Assembly (NCBI GenBank): GCA_019749805.1
Contig: JAIEPH010000101.1
Location: forward strand, 1 to 50,964
Reading direction: 5' to 3'
Origin: Mycobacteriaceae bacterium
GTDB lineage: Bacteria; Actinomycetota; Actinomycetes; Mycobacteriales; Mycobacteriaceae
DNA length: 50,964 nt
Below, one piece after another: positions 1 to 8,105 of this stretch (position 1 is its first letter; every line of letters starts with the position of its first letter). Below the pieces are notes generated by a model, which was not told the DNA's origin, did no database searches, and saw nothing but the letters and a program-made list of their open reading frames with translations. The position numbers and the translations under genes were made by a program.

Positions 1-1932
1 TCGTTCGACGTGTCGGTCTACGAGATCTTCGGCGCCCTGCTGCATGGTGGGCGGTTGGTCGTGGTGCCCGACGAGGTGGCGGGCTCACCCGATCAGCTTC
101 ACACACTGCTGGTCGACGAGCGTGTTGATGTGTTGTGCCACACCCCGTCGGCGGCCGGGATGCTCTCACCGCAGGGTTTGGAGTCCACGGCGTTGGTGGT
201 GGCAGGTGAGGCCTGTCCGCCCGATCTGGTGGATCGTTGGGCGACGCCGGGGCGGGTGATGATCAATGCCTACGGTCCGACCGAGGCCACGGTGTACGCC
301 GCAATCAGCGCGCCGTTGACTCCGGGTTCGGGAAGTGTGCCGATCGGCTCGCCGGTGTCCGGGGCGGCGTTGTTCGTCCTGGACGCGGGGTTGCGGCGGG
401 TGCCGGCAGGTGTGGTCGGCGAGTTGTATGTGGCCGGGCGTGGCGTGGCGTCGGGCTATGTGCGTCGGTCCGGATTGACCGCGTCGCGGTTCGTGGCATG
501 TCCGTTCGGTGCGCCTGGGGAGCGGATGTATCGCACCGGGGATTTGGTGTGTTGGGGCGCTGACGGGCAGCTGCGATATCTGGGCCGCGCTGATGAGCAG
601 GTCAAGGTCCGCGGGTATCGCATCGAGCTGGGCGAAGTGCAGGCCGCCTTCGCTGGGTTGGATGGTGTTGATCAGGCGGTGGTGATCGCGCGTGAGGACC
701 GTCCCGGAAACAAGCGCCTGGTTGGCTACATCACCGGTACCGCTGATCCCGTCGTGATCCGCAGCAAGGTAGGCGAGCGATTGCCCGCCTTCATGGTTCC
801 GTCGGCAGTGGTGGTAATCGATGCGATGCCGCTGACGCCTAACGGCAAGCTCGACAAGCGCGCACTGCCGGCGCCGGCGTACCAGGATTCCGACTGTTAT
901 CAGGCCCCGGCGAGTGCCGCGGAGGCGGTGCTGGCCGACATCTATGCGCAAGTGCTCGGTCTGGAGCAGGTCGGAGTCAATGACTCGTTCTTCGATTTGG
1001 GAGGGGATTCGCTCTCGGCAATGCGCGTGGTCGCCGCGGTCAACAAATTCCTCGACGGTCACCTTGCGGTACGCACGCTGTTACTTGCACCGTCGGTGAG
1101 AAGCCTCAGTCAGCAGCTGGGCAAGGATGGCAGCGCCGTGGAACTACTTCCGGTCGAGGTTCTAAACGAAGGAAGCGGTGTTCCGCTGTGCTGCCTTCAC
1201 GAGGGGAATGGACAGAGCCTGGCGTATCGGGGTCTCAGTAGTTATTTGGAGTGCCCCATTATTGGAATGAATCAAATTCCGCAAACCGGCGAAGCAGAAC
1301 CTGCGTCGATTCGCGGCATGGCGAAAATCTATGCAGACCGACTTCAACAGGTTTACCCCAACGGACCCTACAAGCTGCTGGGCTGGTCTTTCGGAGGTCC
1401 GGTTGCTCACGAGCTCGCCATTGAGCTTCGCCGACGCGGATGTGAAGTGCAACGTGTCGTCCTGTTGGACCCCGTGCTCAGCGTCAACCGCGCTTCAGGA
1501 AACCACGATATTGATGAGAATCCCGGAGAAGGTCGCCTTCTCGATCTCTTTCTGAGGTCCAGTCACATAGATGTTCCAGAACAATCGGAGCCGCTGACCT
1601 ACCGACAAGCCGAGGAGCTGATCCGCCGACAGGGAGAAGTGGTTGAGTTCGTTCTTCCGCCCAGACAGATCTTCGACTTCGCTGTACGAAATCACAATGC
1701 AAACGAGTTGTTCCTACGAAACCATGTGCCCGATGTGTACGAGGGCGACGTGATCATATTCTCCGCTCCGCCGAGTGAGGATGACGACGGTCTATGCGAT
1801 CCGCAGAACTGGCAGCCCTTCGTTGCTGGCGACATAACCGTGTACCCGGTCGGGTGCCCCCACGATGAAATGATGACCCCCGCATCGCTCGCCGGCTACA
1901 GCCAACAACTCAAACTTGCATTAGACGCGTAG
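1..1932 (+). CDS. Non-ribosomal peptide synthetase, 3' part (A-PCP-thioesterase)
   Basis: Partial: the frame is open at base 1 and enters inside an adenylation domain at core A4 (SFDVSVYE). It continues through NAYGPTE, the YRTGDL and RGYRIELGE motifs and PNGKLDKR, then a carrier domain (GGDSLSAM, phosphopantetheine serine at about base 1009), and ends in a type I thioesterase with GWSFGG (nucleophile serine at about base 1387) and a likely catalytic histidine in GCPHDE (base 1861). Read against the GrsA positions, the specificity residues are D-V-Y-C-V-A-A-V-Y plus the invariant Lys. This is closest to aromatic or hydrophobic codes, but I would not name the substrate. It is a terminal module that releases by hydrolysis or cyclisation; classical GPL synthetases end in a reductase instead. 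The thioesterase is clearly lower in G+C than the adenylation domain. It may belong to the same pathway as the large NRPS at 29.5-46.5 kb, or to a separate one lying to the left. Confidence 0.95.
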   Translation, partial: SFDVSVYEIFGALLHGGRLVVVPDEVAGSPDQLHTLLVDERVDVLCHTPSAAGMLSPQGLESTALVVAGEACPPDLVDRWATPGRVMINAYGPTEATVYAAISAPLTPGSGSVPIGSPVSGAALFVLDAGLRRVPAGVVGELYVAGRGVASGYVRRSGLTASRFVACPFGAPGERMYRTGDLVCWGADGQLRYLGRADEQVKVRGYRIELGEVQAAFAGLDGVDQAVVIAREDRPGNKRLVGYITGTADPVVIRSKVGERLPAFMVPSAVVVIDAMPLTPNGKLDKRALPAPAYQDSDCYQAPASAAEAVLADIYAQVLGLEQVGVNDSFFDLGGDSLSAMRVVAAVNKFLDGHLAVRTLLLAPSVRSLSQQLGKDGSAVELLPVEVLNEGSGVPLCCLHEGNGQSLAYRGLSSYLECPIIGMNQIPQTGEAEPASIRGMAKIYADRLQQVYPNGPYKLLGWSFGGPVAHELAIELRRRGCEVQRVVLLDPVLSVNRASGNHDIDENPGEGRLLDLFLRSSHIDVPEQSEPLTYRQAEELIRRQGEVVEFVLPPRQIFDFAVRNHNANELFLRNHVPDVYEGDVIIFSAPPSEDDDGLCDPQNWQPFVAGDITVYPVGCPHDEMMTPASLAGYSQQLKLALDA

Positions 1933-1971
1933 ATCGTCGCGCCGATTGGGGTTGACAGGAACCCTGCGCGA

Positions 1972-1988
1972 AGACCTGATCGAGGTCT
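1972..1988. terminator. Small hairpin between convergent genes
   Basis: AGACCT (1972-1977) and AGGTCT (1983-1988) form a perfect 6-bp stem around a 5-base loop. It lies between the NRPS stop and the convergent acyltransferase and overlaps the latter's stop codon. There is no T-run, so a terminator role is only a suggestion. Confidence 0.25.
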
Positions 1989-3129
1989 AGGTGTTATCGC
2001 GAACTCCGGGAGTGGGCCGATCGCTGACGAGGCGGTCCGTGCCGGTGTCAACCTCCGCAGCGGTTTCGACAGTCGCGGGGGCGGACCACTTTTGCTTGAG
2101 TCGAGACTTCAGAGACATCGCGCGCTTCTCCACCAAGAACCAGCTCAGCGCGGCCAGTGGCAGGGTGGCTATCGTCGAAACGACGAAGAACACCAACGGA
2201 TTCAGCCACACAAGCCCGACGATAAGCAGCAATTGCTGAATGGGAAATGCGTATATGTACATGCCGTACGACAGATCCGTCCGCAACCTCAGGCGTTTGC
2301 TGTGGATCAGGGCACCCGAAACGATGACGGCATACGCCAGAGGAATGGCTGCGACCACACGGTAATCAGGGAGTAGATCGGCCGCAACAACGATGATGGC
2401 CACGCTGAGCACGACGAGTGACCACCGAGCGGGGATCTCATTTCGAAAGCGGTACAGAAGCGCTCCAGCGAAAAACATCAAAAAACAGCGCGCAATGAGT
2501 TGCGGAACAGTCCATAGGCCTTCGGTGGCGGTGGGAAGAGGCGGCAGTGAGAGCGCCGCAATCAATGCCAACAAGAACAACACCGGAAAAACCCACCGGC
2601 GACTGACTAGTCCAATTATTCCGAGGCCAACAACTGCTAGGTAGCACCCCACTTCATAGATGAGGGACCACAGAGAACCGTCCCAGTAGCCGGCCACAGG
2701 GATTCCCCTCGGAGTCCCACCGACGCCGAAGTGAAAATGAACTACGGCGAGGTTTTTCAAGACGTACTCGATGGGCCCGCTGGATAGCAGCAGTTTCACG
2801 GCCGAGCGGCCCTGGATAGCCTCACCGATCGGAGCGATGACAAACGCGGTCACTATCAGACAGACGTAGAGCCCAGGGAGGATGCGGAGTGCTCGAGCGA
2901 CAAGATATTCACGTACCTGCGGGCGGCTTAGCCAGCTCGCCGTGATGAGAAATCCCGAGATCGCGAAGAACCCGTCAACCCCCACCATCACAATTAGCTG
3001 GGTAACTGCGGGGGGCGGCATGCGGCCTGTGAGTGGGAAGGAGTGCCACAGGATCACCGAGGTGGCTAAAGCTAGTCGTAACGCATTCAGAGCATTGTTT
3101 CGCGGATCGAATACCTGCCCAAGTTTCAT
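1987..3129 (-). CDS. Acyltransferase 3 family integral-membrane O-acyltransferase
   Basis: 380 residues with roughly ten hydrophobic segments. The N-terminus carries the R-X10-H signature of the acyltransferase-3 (OafA/NodX-like) family: Arg18, ten residues, His29. GVDGFFAISGFL and the conserved stretch IAPIGEAIQG follow, and the C-terminal tail is basic and hydrophilic. Family members move acetyl or longer acyl groups onto sugars at the membrane, and GPL loci carry such enzymes (Atf) for acetylating the glycan. ATG at 3127-3129 is the natural start. It is a close paralogue of the protein at 25788-27020: near-identical beginning, the same R-X10-H spacing and matching membrane segments, so the locus has two such enzymes at opposite ends of the decoration block. 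The acyl donor and target hydroxyl cannot be read from sequence. Confidence 0.9.
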   Translation of the reverse strand: MKLGQVFDPRNNALNALRLALATSVILWHSFPLTGRMPPPAVTQLIVMVGVDGFFAISGFLITASWLSRPQVREYLVARALRILPGLYVCLIVTAFVIAPIGEAIQGRSAVKLLLSSGPIEYVLKNLAVVHFHFGVGGTPRGIPVAGYWDGSLWSLIYEVGCYLAVVGLGIIGLVSRRWVFPVLFLLALIAALSLPPLPTATEGLWTVPQLIARCFLMFFAGALLYRFRNEIPARWSLVVLSVAIIVVAADLLPDYRVVAAIPLAYAVIVSGALIHSKRLRLRTDLSYGMYIYAFPIQQLLLIVGLVWLNPLVFFVVSTIATLPLAALSWFLVEKRAMSLKSRLKQKWSAPATVETAAEVDTGTDRLVSDRPTPGVRDNT

Positions 3130-3308
3130 CCGACTCCGTTCGGCGGCTGCACCCGAGCTATACTATCGTGGGCAAACGCCGAAACAATCAAATTCGCGAG
3201 TAGGGCACGTACCCATGCGGCGGCCTCTCGGAGCTGGCGGTCGAATTTACCCTTGACGCAGTGCTACCCGGTGCCACAGGCACAAGCCGGGCCTGGTAGT
3301 CAATTTGC

Positions 3309-3650
3309 TCAGTAATTGTTGCAGACGCCAAAGACTTGTTGGAGCACCGGAATGGCTTGCGCCGCCCCAGGGTGGTTGGCCACCATTTGGGCCATTGGCA
3401 CGCGGCCATCACCCGGCGGCGTGGCGAGGAACTGTTGAATTGCGGCCTGATCAGGCGGCGAGGCGTTGAACCCGGCCGCAGCCTGAGGATTCTCCGCGTT
3501 GAGCGCCGCTACAAACTGCGGGTAAGTGCAGGTCGAATTGATAGCTGGACCGAGATCTGGCGCTGCGGAAGCGATGCCAGCCCCCACGGTCACCGACAAC
3601 GCCAGACCACCCAGCCCGCTAGCCAGTATCGTTAGCGACTTATTGATCAT
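3309..3650 (-). CDS. Secreted haem-binding (haemophore-type) small protein
   Basis: 113 residues. A cleavable signal peptide (basic NKS, hydrophobic core, ASA|AP cleavage site) precedes a mature domain of about 80 residues. The mature domain shows the mycobacterial haem-binding/haemophore-related pattern: an early STCTYPQ, an FNASP segment, a proline-rich turn and a C-terminal CNNY. Two cysteines at the ends of the mature domain could form a disulfide. I choose the ATG at 3650 rather than the one two codons upstream, because a strong GGAGG sits six bases before it but directly abuts the upstream ATG. Family members are exported and some bind haem, though many are uncharacterised. It has no evident role in lipopeptide synthesis and looks like a passenger between the acyltransferase and the transporter-sulfotransferase gene. 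Confidence 0.8.
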   Translation of the reverse strand: MINKSLTILASGLGGLALSVTVGAGIASAAPDLGPAINSTCTYPQFVAALNAENPQAAAGFNASPPDQAAIQQFLATPPGDGRVPMAQMVANHPGAAQAIPVLQQVFGVCNNY

Positions 3651-3958
3651 TCCCATCCTCCCTAATGGCTAATTGCACTGACTCTAGTCGCGACGCTCGC
3701 ACTTCGCGGCAATATCTCCCGCTTACGTCAGCAAACCACCACGCCTGCACACGGTGGCCCCACGGAGCGCGGCGCCTTCGAGGCGTAAGGCCGAGTGAAG
3801 TCTGTACGCTCAACGTGAGGCAGAGGTTCTATCCCGCCATGACATACGAGTGTCTTTCCGGGATTCACGGAACGACGGCCGCGCGACGCTTGTTTGCTAT
3901 AGGGTTCCCCGCCATGGGGGCGCGCAACGATCGCGATCAAACACGGCCCCATCGGACG
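3651..3958. other. Divergent intergenic/leader region
   Basis: This is the divergent spacer between the haem-binding protein and the MFS-sulfotransferase gene. The plus-strand frame is open from 3665, but the residues it would encode look non-protein-like, and recognisable MFS sequence begins only about 25 codons after 3959. Alternative in-frame ATGs lie at 3839 (GAGG 12 bases upstream) and 3914. I expect promoters for both genes here but cannot pick convincing -35/-10 pairs. Confidence 0.5.
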
Positions 3959-6412
3959 ATGCAGGACTCGAACCGAGCGACTCCCCTGTGGGTCGAACCC
4001 TCTGCGCACTCTAGGGAAGAACCTGTAGAAAATTGGCGCCCGTCACGGCGGTTCGTCGCTGCCGTGGTTGCGATTGCTGGCATAGAACTTATGGCCGCGA
4101 TGGACGGACCCATCGCAGTATTTGCGCTTCCGACAATTCAGGACGAGCTGGGTCTGTCAGATTCTGGGCGGAGCTGGGTGATTACCGCCTATCTGCTGAC
4201 CTACGGTGGCCTGATGCTACTGGGCGGCCGCCTCGGTGACACCTTCGGCCGCAAGCGCACCTTCATCTTCAGCGTTGCGCTTTTCACGGTCGCCTCGGCG
4301 ATCTGCAGCATTGCCTGGGACGGAGGTTCGCTCGTTGCAGCCCGGCTGCTGCAGGGCTTGGCCGCGGCGATCGCCGTACCAACCTGTTTGGCGCTGGTGG
4401 CGACCTCCTTTCCGAAGGGTCGGCCGCGCAACGCTGCGACGGCTGTCTTTGGCGCGATAGCCGGCATCGGCGCGGTGATGGGTTTGGTGGTAGGCGGGGC
4501 GGTCACTGAGGTGTGGTGGCGGCTCGCGTTCCTAGCAAACGTGCCGATCGGGCTGCTGGTGATCTACCTGGCTCACACCGCGCTGCGGGAAACCCAGAAG
4601 CAGCGGATGAAGCTCGATGCCGTCGGAGCTGTACTGGCCACATTGGTCTGTACCGCAGGGGTTTTCGGCCTGACGATGGGTCCGGAGAAAGGTTGGCTGT
4701 CGGCTACCACGATCAGTTTCGGTGTGGTGGTAGTGGTCGCACTCGCCGCGTTCGCCGTGGTGGAGCGCAAGGTCGAAAACCCCATCGTACCCTTTAGCCT
4801 ATTTCTTGACCGCAACCGGCTGGCCACCTTCGCGGCCATGTTCCTTTCTGGTGGAACGACATTCACGCTGATTGTGCTGGTCGCCCTGTATGTGCAGAAC
4901 ATCATGGGCTACAGTCCGTTGCACGCGGGCGTCGGCTTCCTCCCGTTCGCCATCGCGATGGCACTCGGGATGAGTGTGGCCTCGCGGCTGATTTCGTGGG
5001 TTCCGCCACGGGTGATGGTGGTTACAGGCGCAATTCTGATGCTGGGCGCCATCCTGTATGGCTCGACGCTGAACCGCGGCATCCCGTACTTTCCGAATCT
5101 GTTGGTGCCGATCGTCATTGGTGGTGTTGCTATCGGATTGATCAATGTTCCACTGGGGCTCTCAGTGATCGCCAGTGTCGGTTCGGACAGGATTGGGCCT
5201 ACATCGGCGATCGCGGTAATGTTGCAGGGTCTGGGTGGTCCGGTGGTCTTGGCGGTCATCCAGGCCATCATCACCTCGCGCACACTGACCCTAGGCGGTA
5301 CCAGCGGGCCGGTGACGTTAATGAACGACGCCCAGCTGGACGCGCTGGACCGCGGCTTCACCTACGGCTTGTCGTGGCTAGCCGGAGTGGTCATCCTCTT
5401 GGTCGTGGTCGTATCGCTCATCGGCTACACCGCGCAGCAGGTAGGGCAGGCACAGGAAATGACGAAAACCCCTGACGCCCAAGCGCCTGCGCGCCGAGTC
5501 CTTCTGTTCGTGCTCGGCAGCGCCCGGTCCGGAACCTCGGCGATCACGCGGCTTCTCTCGCTATGCGGTGGTTCGCTCCCGCCCGGGATAGTGTCCGCCG
5601 ACTCCAACAATCCGCTTGGCTATTGGGAGCCAGCGGCATCACTCCGACTCAATGGAGCGATCCTGCGTCGCCGCCGTAGCGGCTTTTTCGACCCGGCTCT
5701 GCACGCACAGGACGAAGATGGCTTCGACGCCAAAGAGGTTGCCGCCTGCATGGCAGAAATCGGAGGGTTTCTCAACACGTTGCCTGCGGCGCCACTCGTG
5801 GTCGTCAAGGACCTGCAGATCACGGTCCTGTCTGACATGTGGTTCGAGGCGGCGCGCCAAGCCGGGTTCGACGTCGTCACTGTGATCGCGGTGCGCCACC
5901 CGCAGGAGGTGGTCGAGTCGTGGTCGCCGCACGCTCGCATCTCACCGGAGCTCGCGAATGCCTTGTGGCTGAAATACAACTTGGCGGCCGAGAGAAACAC
6001 GCGCGGCCTGCCGCGCGTGTTTGTTGAATACGAGAATGTCCTGGATGACTGGCGCCGAGAAATGAAGCGGATTTCCACGGGACTCAACATCGATCTCAAC
6101 ACCCGGCATGAGGGCGCGATCGATGACTTTCTCAATAGGGATCTTCAACGCCAGAGACACTGCGGGGTCGTGTCGGAGTCCTATGGCACAGAGTTCATCT
6201 CCACGGTTTACGCAGCCATGCAGGCGGCCGCGCAGGACCAGCCCTGGGACGAGTCTGAGCTGGATCGAGTTTTCGAGGCGTATCGGGCGAGCGAACGTAA
6301 TTTCCGAGCGGCGTTCGAAGATTACCGAAGCATCGGCAACCGCATGTCCCTTCGGACCTTGACCATGGATCTGGTACGGCTTGGCCGCATGGTCAGGTAC
6401 CTGCTCCGCTGA
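3959..6412 (+). CDS. MFS (DHA2-like) transporter fused to a sulfotransferase domain
   Basis: About 817 residues from the ATG at 3959 (start uncertain: 3914 and 3839 are in frame). Residues ~25-500 are a 12-14-segment major-facilitator exporter of the EmrB/QacA type, with MAAMDGPIAVFALPTI in the first helix and the loop motif GGRLGDTFGRKR. After a short linker, residues ~512-817 are a soluble PAPS-dependent sulfotransferase domain with a 5'-phosphosulfate-binding loop GSARSGTS (~520-527) and a 3'-phosphate-binding segment RHPQEVVESW (~646). The frame runs through the junction with no stop. Placed beside glycosyl- and acyltransferases, it could sulfate a sugar of the lipopeptide on the cytoplasmic face while exporting it; that coupling is inference. 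Sulfated GPLs have been described in the M. fortuitum group. The protein ends 19 bases before the convergent PapA-like gene. Confidence 0.88.
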   Translation: MQDSNRATPLWVEPSAHSREEPVENWRPSRRFVAAVVAIAGIELMAAMDGPIAVFALPTIQDELGLSDSGRSWVITAYLLTYGGLMLLGGRLGDTFGRKRTFIFSVALFTVASAICSIAWDGGSLVAARLLQGLAAAIAVPTCLALVATSFPKGRPRNAATAVFGAIAGIGAVMGLVVGGAVTEVWWRLAFLANVPIGLLVIYLAHTALRETQKQRMKLDAVGAVLATLVCTAGVFGLTMGPEKGWLSATTISFGVVVVVALAAFAVVERKVENPIVPFSLFLDRNRLATFAAMFLSGGTTFTLIVLVALYVQNIMGYSPLHAGVGFLPFAIAMALGMSVASRLISWVPPRVMVVTGAILMLGAILYGSTLNRGIPYFPNLLVPIVIGGVAIGLINVPLGLSVIASVGSDRIGPTSAIAVMLQGLGGPVVLAVIQAIITSRTLTLGGTSGPVTLMNDAQLDALDRGFTYGLSWLAGVVILLVVVVSLIGYTAQQVGQAQEMTKTPDAQAPARRVLLFVLGSARSGTSAITRLLSLCGGSLPPGIVSADSNNPLGYWEPAASLRLNGAILRRRRSGFFDPALHAQDEDGFDAKEVAACMAEIGGFLNTLPAAPLVVVKDLQITVLSDMWFEAARQAGFDVVTVIAVRHPQEVVESWSPHARISPELANALWLKYNLAAERNTRGLPRVFVEYENVLDDWRREMKRISTGLNIDLNTRHEGAIDDFLNRDLQRQRHCGVVSESYGTEFISTVYAAMQAAAQDQPWDESELDRVFEAYRASERNFRAAFEDYRSIGNRMSLRTLTMDLVRLGRMVRYLLR

Positions 6413-6431
6413 TGTGGACGCGATTGTCCAG

Positions 6432-7814
6432 CTAGTCGATTTCGCCGCTCAGGTCGAACTCGGCCAGTGTCCGCGCGACCAGCTCGCGTAGCGCGGACTT
6501 CGTGTTCTCAGCGCCTGGGTGGTAGGCCGCGACCGTGATGAACACCTTGCCGCTGCTCAGGCGTCCGGACAGCACCGTCATCTGACCACCGATCGCCTCG
6601 AGCCAGCTTCGCGGAACATGTTGCCCAGTCACTCGCGCAGCGGCGAATTCGGCTTTGGTGCCGTCGAGGTGGTCCAGGATCGCGCCGAGGTCACCGAGAT
6701 TGGAGCAAAGCACTGGGCGGCCGGGGTCGGTGAACCCGGTATAGACCATGCGCTTCATCAGCCGCTTCGGTGTCACGGGAGTCAGCCACAGGATTTGCGA
6801 GTCGCTGGGTGCCTCGCGCAGAGCGTGCAGTCCCTCTTTGATGGCAGCACGGATGTCCTTCAGATCCTTCTCAACACCGGTCGGATCGACGCTGACGCGT
6901 GCGTACGACAGTGCTATCGCACGAGTATCTTCCTCGGTGCGATCACTCATCGGGAGTTGCAGTGTGACGGTGCCGTCATCCGCTCGACGTCCCATTCGCT
7001 CGCCGAGCTTTGCGGCCAATGCTGCGATCAGGGTGTTCGCCGTCCCGCCAAGGGCCTTTGCTCGGGCATCCCAGTCATGCAGATCGATGTAGATCGAGAT
7101 GAGCGGTACGACGACGAGTTCATTGGCCATCGGCGCGCCTGGATGGTCGCTGAAAGGTTGCGAGGCCGGCTTGCCGGTTAGCTCATGGCGATTTTCCCGA
7201 GCCATCCGTCCCGCCTGGACGAAGGCGCGCCCGATCTCCGGGAGATCTCGCGCCATCTGTCGCACGTCCTGGACGACCGCGCGGAACCGGGTACGGGAAC
7301 GCGGTGACGGGTAGCCGAGATCACGGGTTTTGCCCATGATCGCTTCGGCTAACACCAGCGCGAGCCCGAGGCCGTCGATCAGGTAGTGCGACACCACCAG
7401 GCTGACGGCTGTCGAGCCGTCCGACAGCGGCAGAACGTTGAGGCGCCAGCCTGGCCCCGATTCCGCGTCGACCGGGAGCTGCGAGCATTCGTCGGCCCAA
7501 TCGCTGAGTTCATCGCGCGGACGGGCGGAGTCGGTGAATTCGATGTTCGACGGCCCCCGGTCGAAGACCCATCGATGGCGCGCGAACGGCAGTGGCGACC
7601 GTTCGATGCGCCGACCCAACAACCCATACCCGAGGTTGTGGTGAAACCGTTTTACCGCGTCGAAGTCAATGGCGTGCTCATACACCCACACGCACTGGAT
7701 GACTACCTTTTGGTCGGCCGCCCGATGTCCCGCAAACAGGGCCTGGTCCACAAGCGCCAGCCGATTGTCAGGCTGGGCGTTGCCTTTGGAGGACCCGCGA
7801 GGTACCCGCAGCAC
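6432..7814 (-). CDS. PapA-like (condensation-fold) acyltransferase
   Basis: 460 residues from a GTG at 7814. It belongs to the chloramphenicol-acetyltransferase/condensation fold: a substrate-site HxxxDG (HYLIDG, about residue 145), a C-terminal SNLGDLG segment and the hydrophobic VFITVAAYHPG strand. The second PapA signature, DFGWG, is not evident. PapA enzymes esterify polyketide or fatty acyl chains onto trehalose, phthiocerol or sugars; here an O-acylation of the peptidolipid glycan with acetyl or fatty acyl is the natural guess. It is a clear paralogue of the product of 11335-12648 (shared LxDQAxF start, IERSPLPFxRHRW, LDGT). It is divergent from the glycosyltransferase at 8106 with a 290-base shared upstream region. 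I see no strong ribosome-binding site, so the start could be a few codons off. Confidence 0.85.
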   Translation of the reverse strand: MLRVPRGSSKGNAQPDNRLALVDQALFAGHRAADQKVVIQCVWVYEHAIDFDAVKRFHHNLGYGLLGRRIERSPLPFARHRWVFDRGPSNIEFTDSARPRDELSDWADECSQLPVDAESGPGWRLNVLPLSDGSTAVSLVVSHYLIDGLGLALVLAEAIMGKTRDLGYPSPRSRTRFRAVVQDVRQMARDLPEIGRAFVQAGRMARENRHELTGKPASQPFSDHPGAPMANELVVVPLISIYIDLHDWDARAKALGGTANTLIAALAAKLGERMGRRADDGTVTLQLPMSDRTEEDTRAIALSYARVSVDPTGVEKDLKDIRAAIKEGLHALREAPSDSQILWLTPVTPKRLMKRMVYTGFTDPGRPVLCSNLGDLGAILDHLDGTKAEFAAARVTGQHVPRSWLEAIGGQMTVLSGRLSSGKVFITVAAYHPGAENTKSALRELVARTLAEFDLSGEID

Positions 7815-8105
7815 CGATCAGCCCGCGACGCTACGAGGTTCGCCTGCGACGCGTTGCGGGGCAGGTACAGCGCGAACGGGGAGGATGCCGACGTGGCTGG
7901 TCCGAAACCGATTCACCACAGAATGGTAGCCGATCTACCGGAATCGGGCCTTCGTGGGCGACGCCGAGCGCTGGTCAAGCGACGTTTGCTACCCGGCAAA
8001 GGCTCTCCGAAACGGCTTCGTAGGCAGGGGTTGCGGGCGGGAAAGGGGGCGACCGCAGTTTACTCGTGAGATGGACTCGAGAAAGTGAAGGGTAGGATCG
8101 CCGCG

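Noticed and set aside
3665..3958. N-terminal extension of the MFS-sulfotransferase from base 3665
   Set aside because: The ~98 extra residues (many His, Arg, Cys) do not resemble a transporter N-terminus; the first membrane helix follows the ATG at 3959 at the usual distance. The ATG at 3914 remains possible.
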